A DNA stretch of 64,000 nt, taken from assembly GCA_047495785.1 (NCBI GenBank), contig JBLDXI010000029.1, forward strand, positions 2,728,001 through 2,792,000, written 5' to 3'. Position numbers and translations under genes: made by a program. The notes under the pieces are model-generated. The model had not been told where the DNA came from. It saw only the letters and a program-made list of their open reading frames with translations, and did not search any database. This DNA is from Lepidodermella squamata. Its lineage: Eukaryota; Gastrotricha. Positions 35,541 to 45,735 of this stretch are shown in pieces. The number at the start of each line of letters is the position of its first letter. The stretch's first letter is position 1.

Positions 35541-35846
35541 TCTTTCCATTTGGCCCATCTCTATTACAGTCGAGTCCTATAGCAGCAGTCGGTGGCGATC
35601 GACAAGCTTCAGTTATTTGCCTCATTTCCTTCGCCGACAGGGGTGAGTCGCAGATCGTAACACGCGTCATATTGTCATTTTCCATCAAGCCGTACTATGT
35701 ATTGGTCTCTCGACCGAAAGTTCATCCGACTGCAATCTGCAATCGATGGCACCCATTGAATGGCCGAGTCTGATGCGTAAAACGGCTTCCGATCGACAGT
35801 TGTAGAATTTGAGTACATTGTATTCATATCAAACGTATTGAAACAG
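35541..35846 (-). pseudogene. Family-1 exon 3 fragment fused to Helitron sequence
   Basis: The stretch encodes the end of domain 2 (SDSAIQWVP region, then ENDNM, SPLSAKEMRQITEACRSPP, GLDCNRDGPNGK), with frame damage near 35700-35740. At the codon for NGK it switches to Helitron-side sequence. On the other side it stops near 35833-35846, where a 188 bp MITE begins. The tail exon part, exon 2 and exon 1 are absent. Confidence 0.8.
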
Positions 35847-36034
35847 GTTGAAGCAGCTTCGATTTCAACAGGGGCGCAGGTGTTCTCGAGGAGGTGTTTG
35901 GCGCAGACTCACGGCGAGTCGAAGCGAGTTCGATTCGTTCACCGGGAACGTTGGTAAATTCTGATCAATGCCAATGATTAGGCTACATGGAACACCTGCG
36001 CCCCTGTTAATATCGAAACCGCTTCAACCCGTTG
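35847..36034. mobile_element. MITE, 188 bp, with about 43 bp inverted ends
   Basis: Left arm 35847-35893 and right arm 35988-36034 are inverse copies (CAGGTTGAAGC, TTCGAT, AACAGGGGCGCAGGTGTTC). No target duplication could be read with confidence. It lies at the broken edge of the family-1 exon fragment. Confidence 0.7.
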
Positions 36035-36119
36035 TGAATCTACAACCTTTCCATTCCCGCTCGCCCTTGAGCCGGAAGTTCTCACCTGTCTGCAGATCCA
36101 AATATAGTCCATCTTCCCG

Positions 36120-37105
36120 CACAAGTGCGGGTCGATGCGGGATGAGTGCGGGACAACTGCGGGACAGGTGCCAAAACATTGCGGGAGGACTGCGGGATGA
36201 CTGCGGGAAGAGTGCGGGATGAATGCGGGATAAAGTGATGCGGGGTGCGGAACAGACCCACAGCCTATATCCCGCAGGGATGTGGGATGGCAACATGCGG
36301 GTAATGATGCGACATAACTTAAACATCATCACAAATAAACAAACATGTATTTCACGAATAATGGCGTTTCCCGCCATTAATATAACCGCGAAATTTCGAG
36401 CAAGCTGAGTCAGTTCACTTGTGACAATTTCACTTAACAATCCCTAAATTTACTTCTCAGTTGTGCAAACTATTTGTTGGTTCGATCGATTTATTCGTGA
36501 CTGTTATTCAAGCGGAACCAGTGGTGCAATCGATTCGATTGCGGGTGTTGGGCTAGTGGCCACTGGTTCGATTCCCGCCCGCATCTGATTTTTTTTATTT
36601 GTATTTTATTTCAAAAAATTTAAATTTCGACTGGCGCATTGGCGGCAAATGGCAATTCGATAAAAACTGCCAAAGCCGACAAGGCGGCCGACTGTCAAGA
36701 AGGCAAAATCGTCAAAATTCATGCTAAATCGATTTATTCGTGACTGTTATTCAAGCGGAACCAGTGGTGCAATCGATTCGATTGCGGGTGTTGGGCGAGT
36801 GGCCACTGGTTCAATGCTCACAACTGCTCAGTTTAGTTTTTATGAAATGCTGATGCCTGATGCGGGACACGTTAGTGCGGGATCCGTCCCGCAGAGTTGC
36901 GGGGCGGATCCCGCACTGCCGTCGCAGCTGTAATACATCATCCCGCATCTGACCCGCATATGTGCGGGATGGTGGGGACTAGTGCGGGACCAGCTTGTGG
37001 AGCGATCCCGCATAGTATCCCGCACTTGTGCGGGTCAAAACTTGAAGAGTGCGGGGCCGGCTTAAAACTTTGTATCCCGCACCATCCCGCACTGAGTGCG
37101 GGAAG
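36120..37105. repeat. Array of TGCGGGA / TCCCGCA words
   Basis: From 36120 to 36245 the word TGCGGGA (or GTGCGGG) recurs roughly every 10-20 bases, almost all on the plus strand. From 36850 to 37105 it recurs in both orientations, with paired inverted copies. Overlapping open frames here come from the repeat and are not genes. The origin could be a decayed minisatellite or a subterminal transposon array. Confidence 0.7.
36485..36812 (+). repeat. 85 bp direct repeat, 243 bp apart, with internal symmetry
   Basis: Positions 36485-36569 and 36728-36812 are nearly identical (one noted change, GGGCTAGTG versus GGGCGAGTG). Each unit contains GCAATCGATTCGATTGC, a near-palindrome, inside an outer ACCAGTGG / CCACTGGT inverted pair. 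The first copy continues into GGTTCGATTCCCGCC, which fits a pol III box B, followed by a T/A-rich tail, so the unit may descend from a tRNA-like SINE. Confidence 0.65.
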
Positions 37106-38321
37106 ATGGACTAATCCCAGTCCAGATCCAGCTTTAGAAGCGCTCAATTCCGGGTCCACCTTAGTTTCGTGCGCCCCCTCCCCCTTTAACATTAATAGGT
37201 ACAGTTGAATAAAGTGGAAAGAACACTTAGTTTTCAATATTCAAGAAACGGAAATGATGATACAGTACAGCTAGCATGCCTAACGAAAATTAGTGCGCTA
37301 GGTGTCGTTTTCTTTTGCTTTGATAGTGTCGACACGAAATAATACCGTCTATGCCGGCTCACTGTCAATGTAATTAGGCTGAAAATTACCAAAATGCTAG
37401 ATATAACGCCGCTCTTTGAGCAGTGGCAATGATACATAACAAAAAGCAATTAGCGTTAGTCATTGAGAACGTGGTGGCCGCGCACGCGCCGGTTTGCCGC
37501 TAGCTGCATACTAGCCAGTGACGTAATGGTAGGGTTGTTATTGAGTTTTGGCTAGTTGCCAGTTACTCTCAGCTTGAATTGCTAGAGCCGAAAATCATTG
37601 CATTTTCGATGACGCGTCGTATCTTTAACAGGAAAAAAGATGAAACTGAAAGATCCTAGTTAGTCAGTTTACTACTGAAGGATCCTGCAAGAAGCAGTGA
37701 GCGAAGTTGGATCCTCAAGTTAGGTGGTATTTTCCGGCTTAGGTTTTATTACTAGAGGGCCTCCCTGTTGTTTTTTCACGGTTTTCCACCTTGGCCTTGG
37801 GAACTAGAGGGTCCCATTCCCCCGGATACTTCGGGTACTGCCAAGAAGTATTAAGGCTTAATTTCGGACTAGAATTCAGAGGCGAAACTCCTTAGCGAAG
37901 TACCGCTAACGGTATTAGGGATCAACCCTACCTGTTCCTCCGGTCCGTACGGTGAGCTCATTCAAAGACCGAAGAAGGGGCCCTTATGTCGACTTCTGTA
38001 ATCCCTACAAGTTCCGCGGTCCTACTTCGCTCTATGGTTCTCATTCGCCGGAAATAAAATATTGTTTGAAAAAGCCGTGTTCTGAACATCCAACAAGTTT
38101 ATTTATCGTAAATCACGCGATTAGGAGAAATATTTTGTTGAAAATCAGCCGATTAATCGTGGTTTTAGTTCGAACCAACGCATATATCCATGGTAACGCC
38201 ATATATCGTAGCTGTGGTAGCGCCTGTTCTGCTGGTTGTGCCGCCGAGGGCAAAGCAGCAACCCTGGAAGGTGGCGTGTTCATATGCACGCGTGGGGTTG
38301 GTGACCTATATCAATTATTAG
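37106..38321. other. Intergenic, no gene recognised
   Basis: Includes the dispersed repeat 37897-38005 (copy of 26549-26640) and the 3' flank of the family-2 gene. No other structure recognised. Confidence 0.5.
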
Positions 38322-39145
38322 TCAATTAGAATTGGAAATTAGAAACAAAAATAAGCTCACTAATGTGCTAGATACAAGAACGTTACTAGCAACGCCAGCC
38401 GAGTAGGGGAAACGAACGCAAGTGCCGGAGGGTGATGAAGCCACCGTGGATGTTACTTTGTACGGAACATCGTCAGTTGCTCCAATGCATGTCAAAATGC
38501 CAGCGGTATTTCTCGGCTGCGCGATGATTTCGTATTTGATCAGGAAATAGTTAGCAGGTGTCTGTGTGGCCGCGCAGCACGCAGCAAATGTGCTGAAGCT
38601 GTTTGGCGTAGCTGTAGAAGCCTGGCCACATAAAGTCGGAATGAACTACCGTGATAGGGCGGGGAAAGGAAATAATTACCACAGCAGCAGGTGTCATAGT
38701 CAGATAAGCAGTACAAGAAGATCCTGCGACGTTGTGGCAGAATTTGACAGTTTCAGCCAACCCAGCGCCAGTCCCTAGTGTTGTCATTGAGCACATCTGG
38801 TAGGTAGCCTTAGGTAGAAACGGAGGAAATACAGAATTTAGTGACGAAAAGAATCGGAGATAATACCGCGGCTTGGCAAGTTTGGCCATTTGTTGGGCAC
38901 TGGCTGTTGGTTTTAAGGACGCAATTACTGGCTGTAGAGTCGCAGGTGTTAGCCGTTGTTTGGCAGGTCGAGCCGGTGGTGCATGCGCTGGATGATGAAG
39001 ATGAAGAGCTCATGCAACTTTGACCAGTTGGGCAAGTGGCAGTGGCAGTGGAAGTCGTTGGGCACGGAGTCGTAGTTGTCGACGAAGGGCAAGCTGTTAC
39101 AGCGGCACAGGCAGCAGCGAGAATCACAAGAGTAAGGTAAGCCAT
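38322..39145 (-). CDS. Family-2 gene 1: small Thr/Cys-rich secreted protein with GPI-type tail
   Basis: Exon 1 39145-38867, exon 2 38808-38680, exon 3 38621-38322. All introns are GT-AG, phase 0, 58 and 59 bp, and the sum is 708 nt (235 residues). The signal peptide is MAYLTLVILAAACAAVTA. It is followed by a Ser/Thr/Pro-rich segment with regular cysteines (TTTTPCPTT, CPTGQSC, CQTTANTC, CPTNGQTC). Exons 2-3 encode a folded-looking part with paired cysteines (KFCHN, AACCA, KYEII, LTCIG, GTCVRFP). The protein ends with small residues and a hydrophobic run (VSSTLVSLFLFLIS), as in GPI-anchored proteins. It aligns exon by exon with the gene at 48329-49376. A role at the cell surface, such as mucin-like coating, is inference only. 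Confidence 0.8.
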
Positions 39146-40829
39146 TGAAATATCGTTGAAAGAATTGAAGAAAAAGATGAAAAGAAACGATGCTCCTAGC
39201 TCTGTTTTGCTAGGAACTTTAAAGCTGCACTGCATTAAGTCAGACCCGTTTAGCTTAACAGGCCGTATGACTAGGTTTCCCGAAGGTTTTCAAGGCAATA
39301 ATCGAAACACCGGGCATCATGGCTGCTCGAAAACTGGTATGATGACTTGAATGTTAGTCGCCGATTATCTCTATCGAACTTCAATAATATGCAATCGATA
39401 CAAGCCTGCCCGCGAATTTATTCGAGTGAATACGAAACAAGAAAGAATTTAGTGATGACATTTGCGAATTCTGAAGCATAAAAACTAATATTTGGCACGA
39501 AAAAAACGCCACGTATTTGTTACGGAAAAATAGCGTAGTTTAGTTCTAATTTACGTGTAATAAATTCCAAAATTTAATTGCTTTTAACGTGAAAATTCGG
39601 CTAATGAGTGCACATTTTTTGCTCAATCGACATTTTTTAATTTTCAGGTGTACATATTTAAACTCGAATTGATGTCTAAATTAGAGCGGAAATAATCTTC
39701 AATTTATTTAGGAATTTTCATTTAGATCGATCAATTCTCATGTGTCATCAAACGCAATTTTGAAATTTTGAATATTCCACCAGCATGAAACAGGATATTC
39801 AAGCAACAGCTTCCAAGGTTACCTAGCAACGAAACATTTATTCGGGAATAACATCCTCAAATGCGACAATAAAATGTGGCATCTTCGTGAGCTCACTCCC
39901 TTTTATGGAATGTGTCAAAAACATCCTGAAAGATGAAGGATGAGAAATACAGCTTCTCATGAAATCAGTCTAGCTACGTAATCGCTGAAATTAGCCGAAA
40001 ACACGGCATTATTCGACAGTTTTCGAAACTAGACAAGATCCTTCCAATACAAATTCGACCATGCTGAAAACTGAAAACGAAAATCAATATTAGAAGCTTC
40101 GGGGAAATCGTCATAGAGATTCAGCCACTACCCACTACCAGAGGAGACCAACCCTTCAGGTTCAACTTATGCGAGCAATCAAAATCGATGAAAAGGTGTC
40201 TGAAATGTTGTTTACCGTCATTATCCTCTCTTAGGTAATTCAACTTCGCTGAGTTCAAAAATTAACATCTCAGGTTCATAGGAAACACTCTTGACCAAGA
40301 AACCCATGTCACAACGGGGTTAACCAGTTTAGCAGCCAGCGAAGTCAGCGGCACAAAATGTCTTCGAGCTTTAAAACATTTCGACGATATTCATCAATGA
40401 CATTTCAAAATAAATATAATTTCAAAAAAATTATTTGCAACAGGACAAAATGTGTCATTTGGTCGCATAGAAATCTGAATTCCTCAGAAGGCAGTTGTTG
40501 CGTGTCAGATCGGAATCCTCAATTGGATGATCTGTTTGGAGAAATTGCAATTATCACGCATCCGTTTTCGAAAATATTTGTTTTGTATTTTATTTGTTTT
40601 GCTTATAATTAATTTTTGGTAAAACTTCAAGATCACTTATCATCAAATAAGTGGATAATAATATTAACTTGTTGTTACCACTCTAAATTACTGCATTACT
40701 ATTACTATTATTTAGTTCATTTGCATTCATTTATTTATATTTCTCGTTTTTCTTTTTCCTATTTTCTCGTTTCTTAGTGGTTTTATTTTTCTTATCCTCG
40801 CCCTTATTTTTATTATTGGTTTTCTTTTT
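39146..40829. other. Intergenic, no gene recognised
   Basis: 5' flank of the family-2 gene, then AT-rich sequence. A pyrimidine-rich stretch lies at 40680-40830. I see no exon, repeat ends or RNA gene. Confidence 0.5.
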
Positions 40830-41399
40830 CCGGCGAATTTCTCTACTGAAACCTACTGTAATTAGGCTTCTATGCACTCCGTTGATCCATCTAGTTCGAG
40901 GTCTACCTCTGGATGCAAACCATCCAAGCGGAGGCGTCCAAATATATATTTCGTGTATTAGTCCTTCTGCGTCATTATCATGTAGAACTAATTATGTGAC
41001 CTAGAACCTAAATACCTTAGCCTTTGTTTATCAACAATGCGGCTCACTTCCGCAGACCTCCGCATAACGCAAGTCTAATGTCTATTTTAGGAATATAGTC
41101 CATTAGGTAGACACCTACTATTGATGGAAGCCATCGATATTCTACAGTGTTTAGTCTATTTTCCTGGGGTATCGATATGTTCCACGATTAGCAGGCGTAG
41201 GCATTATGGTAGGCATTATAACACATGTCAGTACCTCAAGTTTTGTATCTATGGAAACCTGATTTTTGTTGCACATGAATTTATTCATGGCTCCGAAAAC
41301 CCTGCCTGCCTTAGAAATTCTGTAGTTTAATTGCTCATCGAGTTTGTCGTCACCAGTAGTAATACTACCTAAGAAGTAGGAACAGACCATCTTCGGCAC
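40830..41399 (-). pseudogene. RTE-type LINE, C-terminal fragment
   Basis: The minus strand from 41399 reads YFLGSITTGDDKLDEQ, RISKAGRVFGAMNKF, then SIDTKLEVLTCV. This is the region after the reverse transcriptase in RTE elements and is comparable with 57400-57600 of the element at 54.8-58.3 kb. Further on (40930-40850), RGRPRTRWINGV matches the element's C-terminal RGRPxxRW motif. Frames are broken between the two parts. The 5' portion is absent. Confidence 0.7.
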
Positions 41400-42144
41400 T
41401 GAAATTACCTTAACCTAATACCTTGTCAAATGACCGTTCAAGTGAAAAATGGGTTGTGGCAATTTTTTCTGTATCTTTCATCAATCATTTTCAAATGAAG
41501 TCCAATTTCTCCGCAATATACTGATGGCTATCAACATGTTTTTAATATCGTTCGACTCCTCGTGACATGATCTTGTAAGTGGCATCAAAATCTCCCAATG
41601 TCATAAATTCCGCCAAACTCCACTAACGGTCAAATAGCCTCACTAGGCCGAGTCAACGAGCTCATAGCTTTTTCAGCTTAATTCAGGATTGATTTTCCAC
41701 ATCCCTCTTCTTCACAGAATTCTGCAACAAAATTACACAAAAAAATTCTGCCGGCCAGGTCGAACAATTTTCAAGGGTAAGGAGCAAATCTCGCATAATG
41801 ACAAAGCTGCTGTTGATCGCTCGCGTGAATGTTTAGTGGCTGGGTACCATTAGAAGCTGTGGCTTGAATCTAAAATACCGTATTTTTCTTATTCAGAAAT
41901 TTTGAAAATTTTTGAAATTAATGTTCAATGACTCGCTCAGTTTTGATGTGCTCGAACCGAGTTGACCCCTCAACTGGGCTAATATTGGAACTACTACGGT
42001 ATCTAGTTTCATGCTGGTGGAATATGGAAGTGAAATTCGAAATTATTTTTTCGTTAACCGTTGAAGACACCTTGGCAGTTTTGCAGAATATGCCCGTTTG
42101 TAACATCTTGAACTTCGTCGAGAACCCCTTTCTCCTCCGCTACC
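41400..42144. other. Intergenic, no gene recognised
   Basis: AT-rich sequence without recognised exon or repeat; overlapping open frames at 41918-42224 on both strands have no known domain. Confidence 0.45.
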
Positions 42145-42825
42145 ACTTGCCCAACCGGTCAACGTTGCATGAGCTCTTCTTACATTACTGGCACTACCTG
42201 CCAAACAACCGCAAACACAAGTGACTGCACTGCCAGAAATTGCATCCCTAAAACCAATAGCCAGTGCGCAACAACTGGCCAGACTTGCCAAGCCGCGGTA
42301 TTAGCTTCGATTTTCTTCGTCACTAAATGCAATAATACCCAGTCGAAAAAAATTAGACCATGGCTCGGTCTAAATTTGATACTGGGGTAGATTGTAAGGG
42401 TTCGACCCTACGTAGATCGAATGGTAAAATTAGGACCTACACAGGATCGATGCCCGTAGATCCAGTTTAATAGATCGACAATAGGTCGGAAAAACAACAA
42501 TTTTGGACGGATATTTTGCCTTTTGGATCTACGTACGATCTACTGAGCTCTCGGTCTACTGATTTTCGTCTAGGTATTTCCTCCGTTTCCACCTAAGGCT
42601 ACCTACCAGATGTGCTCAATGACAACACTAGAGACTGGTGCTGGGTTGGCTGAAACTGCCAAATTTTGCCACAATGTCGTCGCAGCTTCGTAGTGCTTAC
42701 CTGAAAGTAACATTTGCTGCTGTGGTAATTATTTCCTTCCCTCGCCATATCATGATTTTTCATTCCGGATTCATGTGGCCAGGCTTCTACTGATACACCC
42801 AACAGCTGCAGCACATTTGGGACGG
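42145..42825 (+). pseudogene. Family-2 pseudogene
   Basis: Matches family-2 gene 1 in order but on the plus strand. The end of exon 1 lies at 42145-42297 (CPTGQ region decayed; CQTTANT, NSQCATTGQTCQAA), with the GCG/GTATTA donor kept. Intron 1 is enlarged by about 240 bp of unrelated sequence (about 42334-42573). Exon 2 starts at 42598 (ATYQMCSMTTLETGAG) with an in-frame TAG at 42691-42693. Exon 3 survives only as 42783-42825. The signal peptide exon start is missing. Confidence 0.8.
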
Positions 42826-43591
42826 AGTTTGAGACTACCTAATGGGATAAAACAGCTTAAATCCCCCAAGGTATTCACCGGCGTTAACGATTTTTCGTAT
42901 TTTAATCAGGCTGATAGCTAGTGATCCAATTAGCAAATCTTACCTAATATAGAATATTTCTGAGCCCACATTAGTTTCAGCAGTATCGCGTATTTCCTAA
43001 ATCAATATATTTTTTTATTTTTTTACTACGGAGATAATTGGACTTGCGCAATAAATTAAAAAACACCTGTTTTCGCCGATACATACCTGCTCTTTTTGGA
43101 GGAAATTCTTAATTGTTCAATTCAGAAAAATATTAATTTAATTATAAGATATAAGGCTTATTTATTGTTAACGAATGTTGCCTCAATTTTTGCCCATTTA
43201 AAACTATTTTCCCAGTAATAACTTTCTTCTGTCCCTGGAAGTGTCCACACCTGTGTACATAGGTAAATATGTTTTTAATGTAATTATTTGTGTGCTATGA
43301 ATTGAAGAGAGAGATGCTGAAGGACAAAAGCACTTTTCGCGCATTTTCCAACGCCACCGCTGGCATTATACCTATGGGCATATCTTGAATCACAACTATT
43401 TTTTACGAGGCCACGTGCCGTAGATTTGTTTAAGCGTAGCCAGTATACAGGCATAGGCTTTGGTCTTTCACAAAAAGCTGTGTCAATAGCATTACTCTAC
43501 GTTGTGCGTGATATACAAGGCTGCAGTGCTGAAACAATTTCACAGTGTAGCTCAAATTATCGATTATTCATAATTATCTTTAAACTACTTC
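42826..43591. other. Intergenic, 5' side of gene H
   Basis: AT-rich; no coding exon. Presumed promoter region of gene H. It does not obviously share the common 5' flank of the minus-strand family-1 genes. Confidence 0.45.
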
Positions 43592-45735
43592 ATGATGAAG
43601 CCGACTGACCTTTTGTTACTATCAATCGCGTGTTTAGCATCAGGTATGCTTATGCAGGAATAGAAATGCAAACTGTACTCTGCGCTGTTATAAGGTACTG
43701 CAGCAGCCACTGCCTGGCCAAGACTCGACGCTTTAGTATTCCATGTCCAGATGGACAGAAATAACGATTTGAACGATAGAATTTGCAACCTAGCTCCAGT
43801 AAACACGAGCTCTTATGCCGCATTTGTCCCAAGAAACAACCCCTTCGGCGATCTAACTGGTTCGTACTCGTTGAGTACCGACATTGGAAGAAATTGGGAC
43901 TACTTAACGATCTATCGCCCTGTTCCGATCAAGCCTAGCTTCACACTATCGTTTTACCTGAAATCATTGCCCGACACTGCTGCTGGTTTACTGGAACTTG
44001 AAACCGACAAGTCCTTCTTAACAGCTGTCTGCTTTTCGAAAGACCTTATCGTCAAAGTATTCGACAAGGACGATATAAATATGACAATTAGGCTCAACGT
44101 CTCAAGCGCTTGCGGGGTCGATAGTTGGCGATATTTCGCGATATCCCACGATAGCTCAGCGAGCCAACTGACGGCTTACGTCATCGATCCTAAGACCAAT
44201 TCAACAAAGTCGGCTTCTGGCAATATGTCCAAACCCCTGCTGATCGGCGGAGACTGGAGTCAGTTAACGCTCGGTGATGCTTTGGATAGGGATGCTTACC
44301 GAGAATGGGGATTCCGAACTGGCCAGGACTTGTTCTGCTTCTCGATGTTCAACGCCGCCTTGAATTCCAGTGAAATCCGCCTATTACCCGAATCGTGCCA
44401 CGAAGCTCCTCAGAAATCTCCGACAGTTGACTGCAAGCGTGATGGAAGCCGTAAGTTCGATGGCTTCCTTCTTAGATTATGTGATGTGTGATGAAATAAT
44501 TCGAATTGAATAAGAAATGTCACACTTCAGTTTCATTTTTAGTGAGCTACAAAAACCTGTAGAAAGCGTACTCTCGATTCGGCTTCTTGCACCATAGAGA
44601 AGAATTGACATGTTACGGCTGTAGGTCAAGAAGATTCCTTTGATTCTAAATTTCTTAATTCCGTTACAAAGCGATTTATTTATGGCTTAATGTTTCAAAG
44701 TTAAAGTTTTGGCTATCTTTTTACAAAAAACTTATTGATCTTTATTCAGTGCAACTCGGCGTTCCATGGCCGCAACCTAAATCTCTTGTATTCGCCCCTT
44801 ATCTGGACAGAAACTCGCAACTGAACGACACAATCTGCGGAATCAAGCCCGATAGCAGATCGAATAGTGCTTCGTTGGAGGCTAGTTCGCCATACGGAGA
44901 AGATTCCGGCTACTTCAGCTTCGCAGTTGGTTACTGCTGTATCAATATGAAAATGAGTGATAATAAAACCCTGGCTGCCTACAAAACGATGGTACCGCTG
45001 AAACTAGCCGGATTCTCTGTCTCGTTCTTCGCAAGTGTGAGCGGCCAAGGTAGTGGAGATCCAGCTTTCGACGATGGCCGGCCTAGTGGACTGTTTGAGA
45101 TGGAGCTGGCGAACTCGTTTCTCACGCTTCATTGCGCAAAGGACTACACGCTCTATGTCAAAGTTTTCGACAAAAGAACCAGCAGTGTCGCAGCGTCTCT
45201 AGCTATCCCGAAATTCTGCTATGCGTGGAAGTTTTATGGCGTGACTTACAATTCAAGCGATCAGAAGTTGACGGTTTACCAATTCTATAAAACTAGCACA
45301 TTGCTTATTTTGGATTACTCGAAAATCACGTTTGATATGAATACAATGTACTCAAATTCGACAATTGTCGATCGGAAGCTGTTCTACGAATCTGACTCGG
45401 CCATTCAATGGGTGCCATCGATTGTTGTCGGAGGAGCTTTAGATCGCGAGAACAATACTAAGTACGGGTTGATGGAGAATGACAATATGGCCTGTGTAAC
45501 GATCTACGATTCCCCCTTGTCAGCGAAGGAAATGAGGCAAGTAACTGAAGCTTGCCGATCTCCACCTACTGCTGCTGTTGGACTTGACTGTAATAGAGAT
45601 GGCCCTAATGGCCAGCCTAAACTCGTTACATCTTCCGGTAAATCTAGTTACGGATCTAATAGTGGAGCTAATCGAAGCTATGAGTCTGAATCTTCACTGG
45701 CGTTTTTATGCATCTTGTTAGCTACGGTGATGTAG
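43592..45735 (+). CDS. Family-1 gene H: secreted/GPI-type protein with two LamG-like domains
   Basis: The only plus-strand full copy. Exon 1 43592-43643 (MMKPTDLLLLSIACLAS), exon 2 43707-44450, exon 3 44750-45735. Splicing is GT-AG, phase 1, with introns of 63 and 299 bp, and the sum is 1782 nt (593 residues). Domain 1 and domain 2 contain the same motifs as the other copies (DRNNDLND, GDALDRDAYREWGF, then GGALDREN and SPLSAKEMRQ). The tail has Ser/Gly-rich SSGKSSYGSNSGAN followed by a hydrophobic LAFLCILLATVM, GPI-type. Exon 2 ends AGCC instead of the usual AACG before the donor, changing one residue at the joint. This copy is closest in exon 2 to copy D. A candidate AATAAA lies at 46030. 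Confidence 0.85.

Noticed and set aside
36120-36245. CRISPR-like array
   Set aside because: Spacing and repeat length are irregular and very short, with no spacers and a eukaryotic context.
36840-37237. Overlapping open frames of 61-103 codons on both strands
   Set aside because: Produced by the TGCGGGA array; amino acids mirror the repeat.
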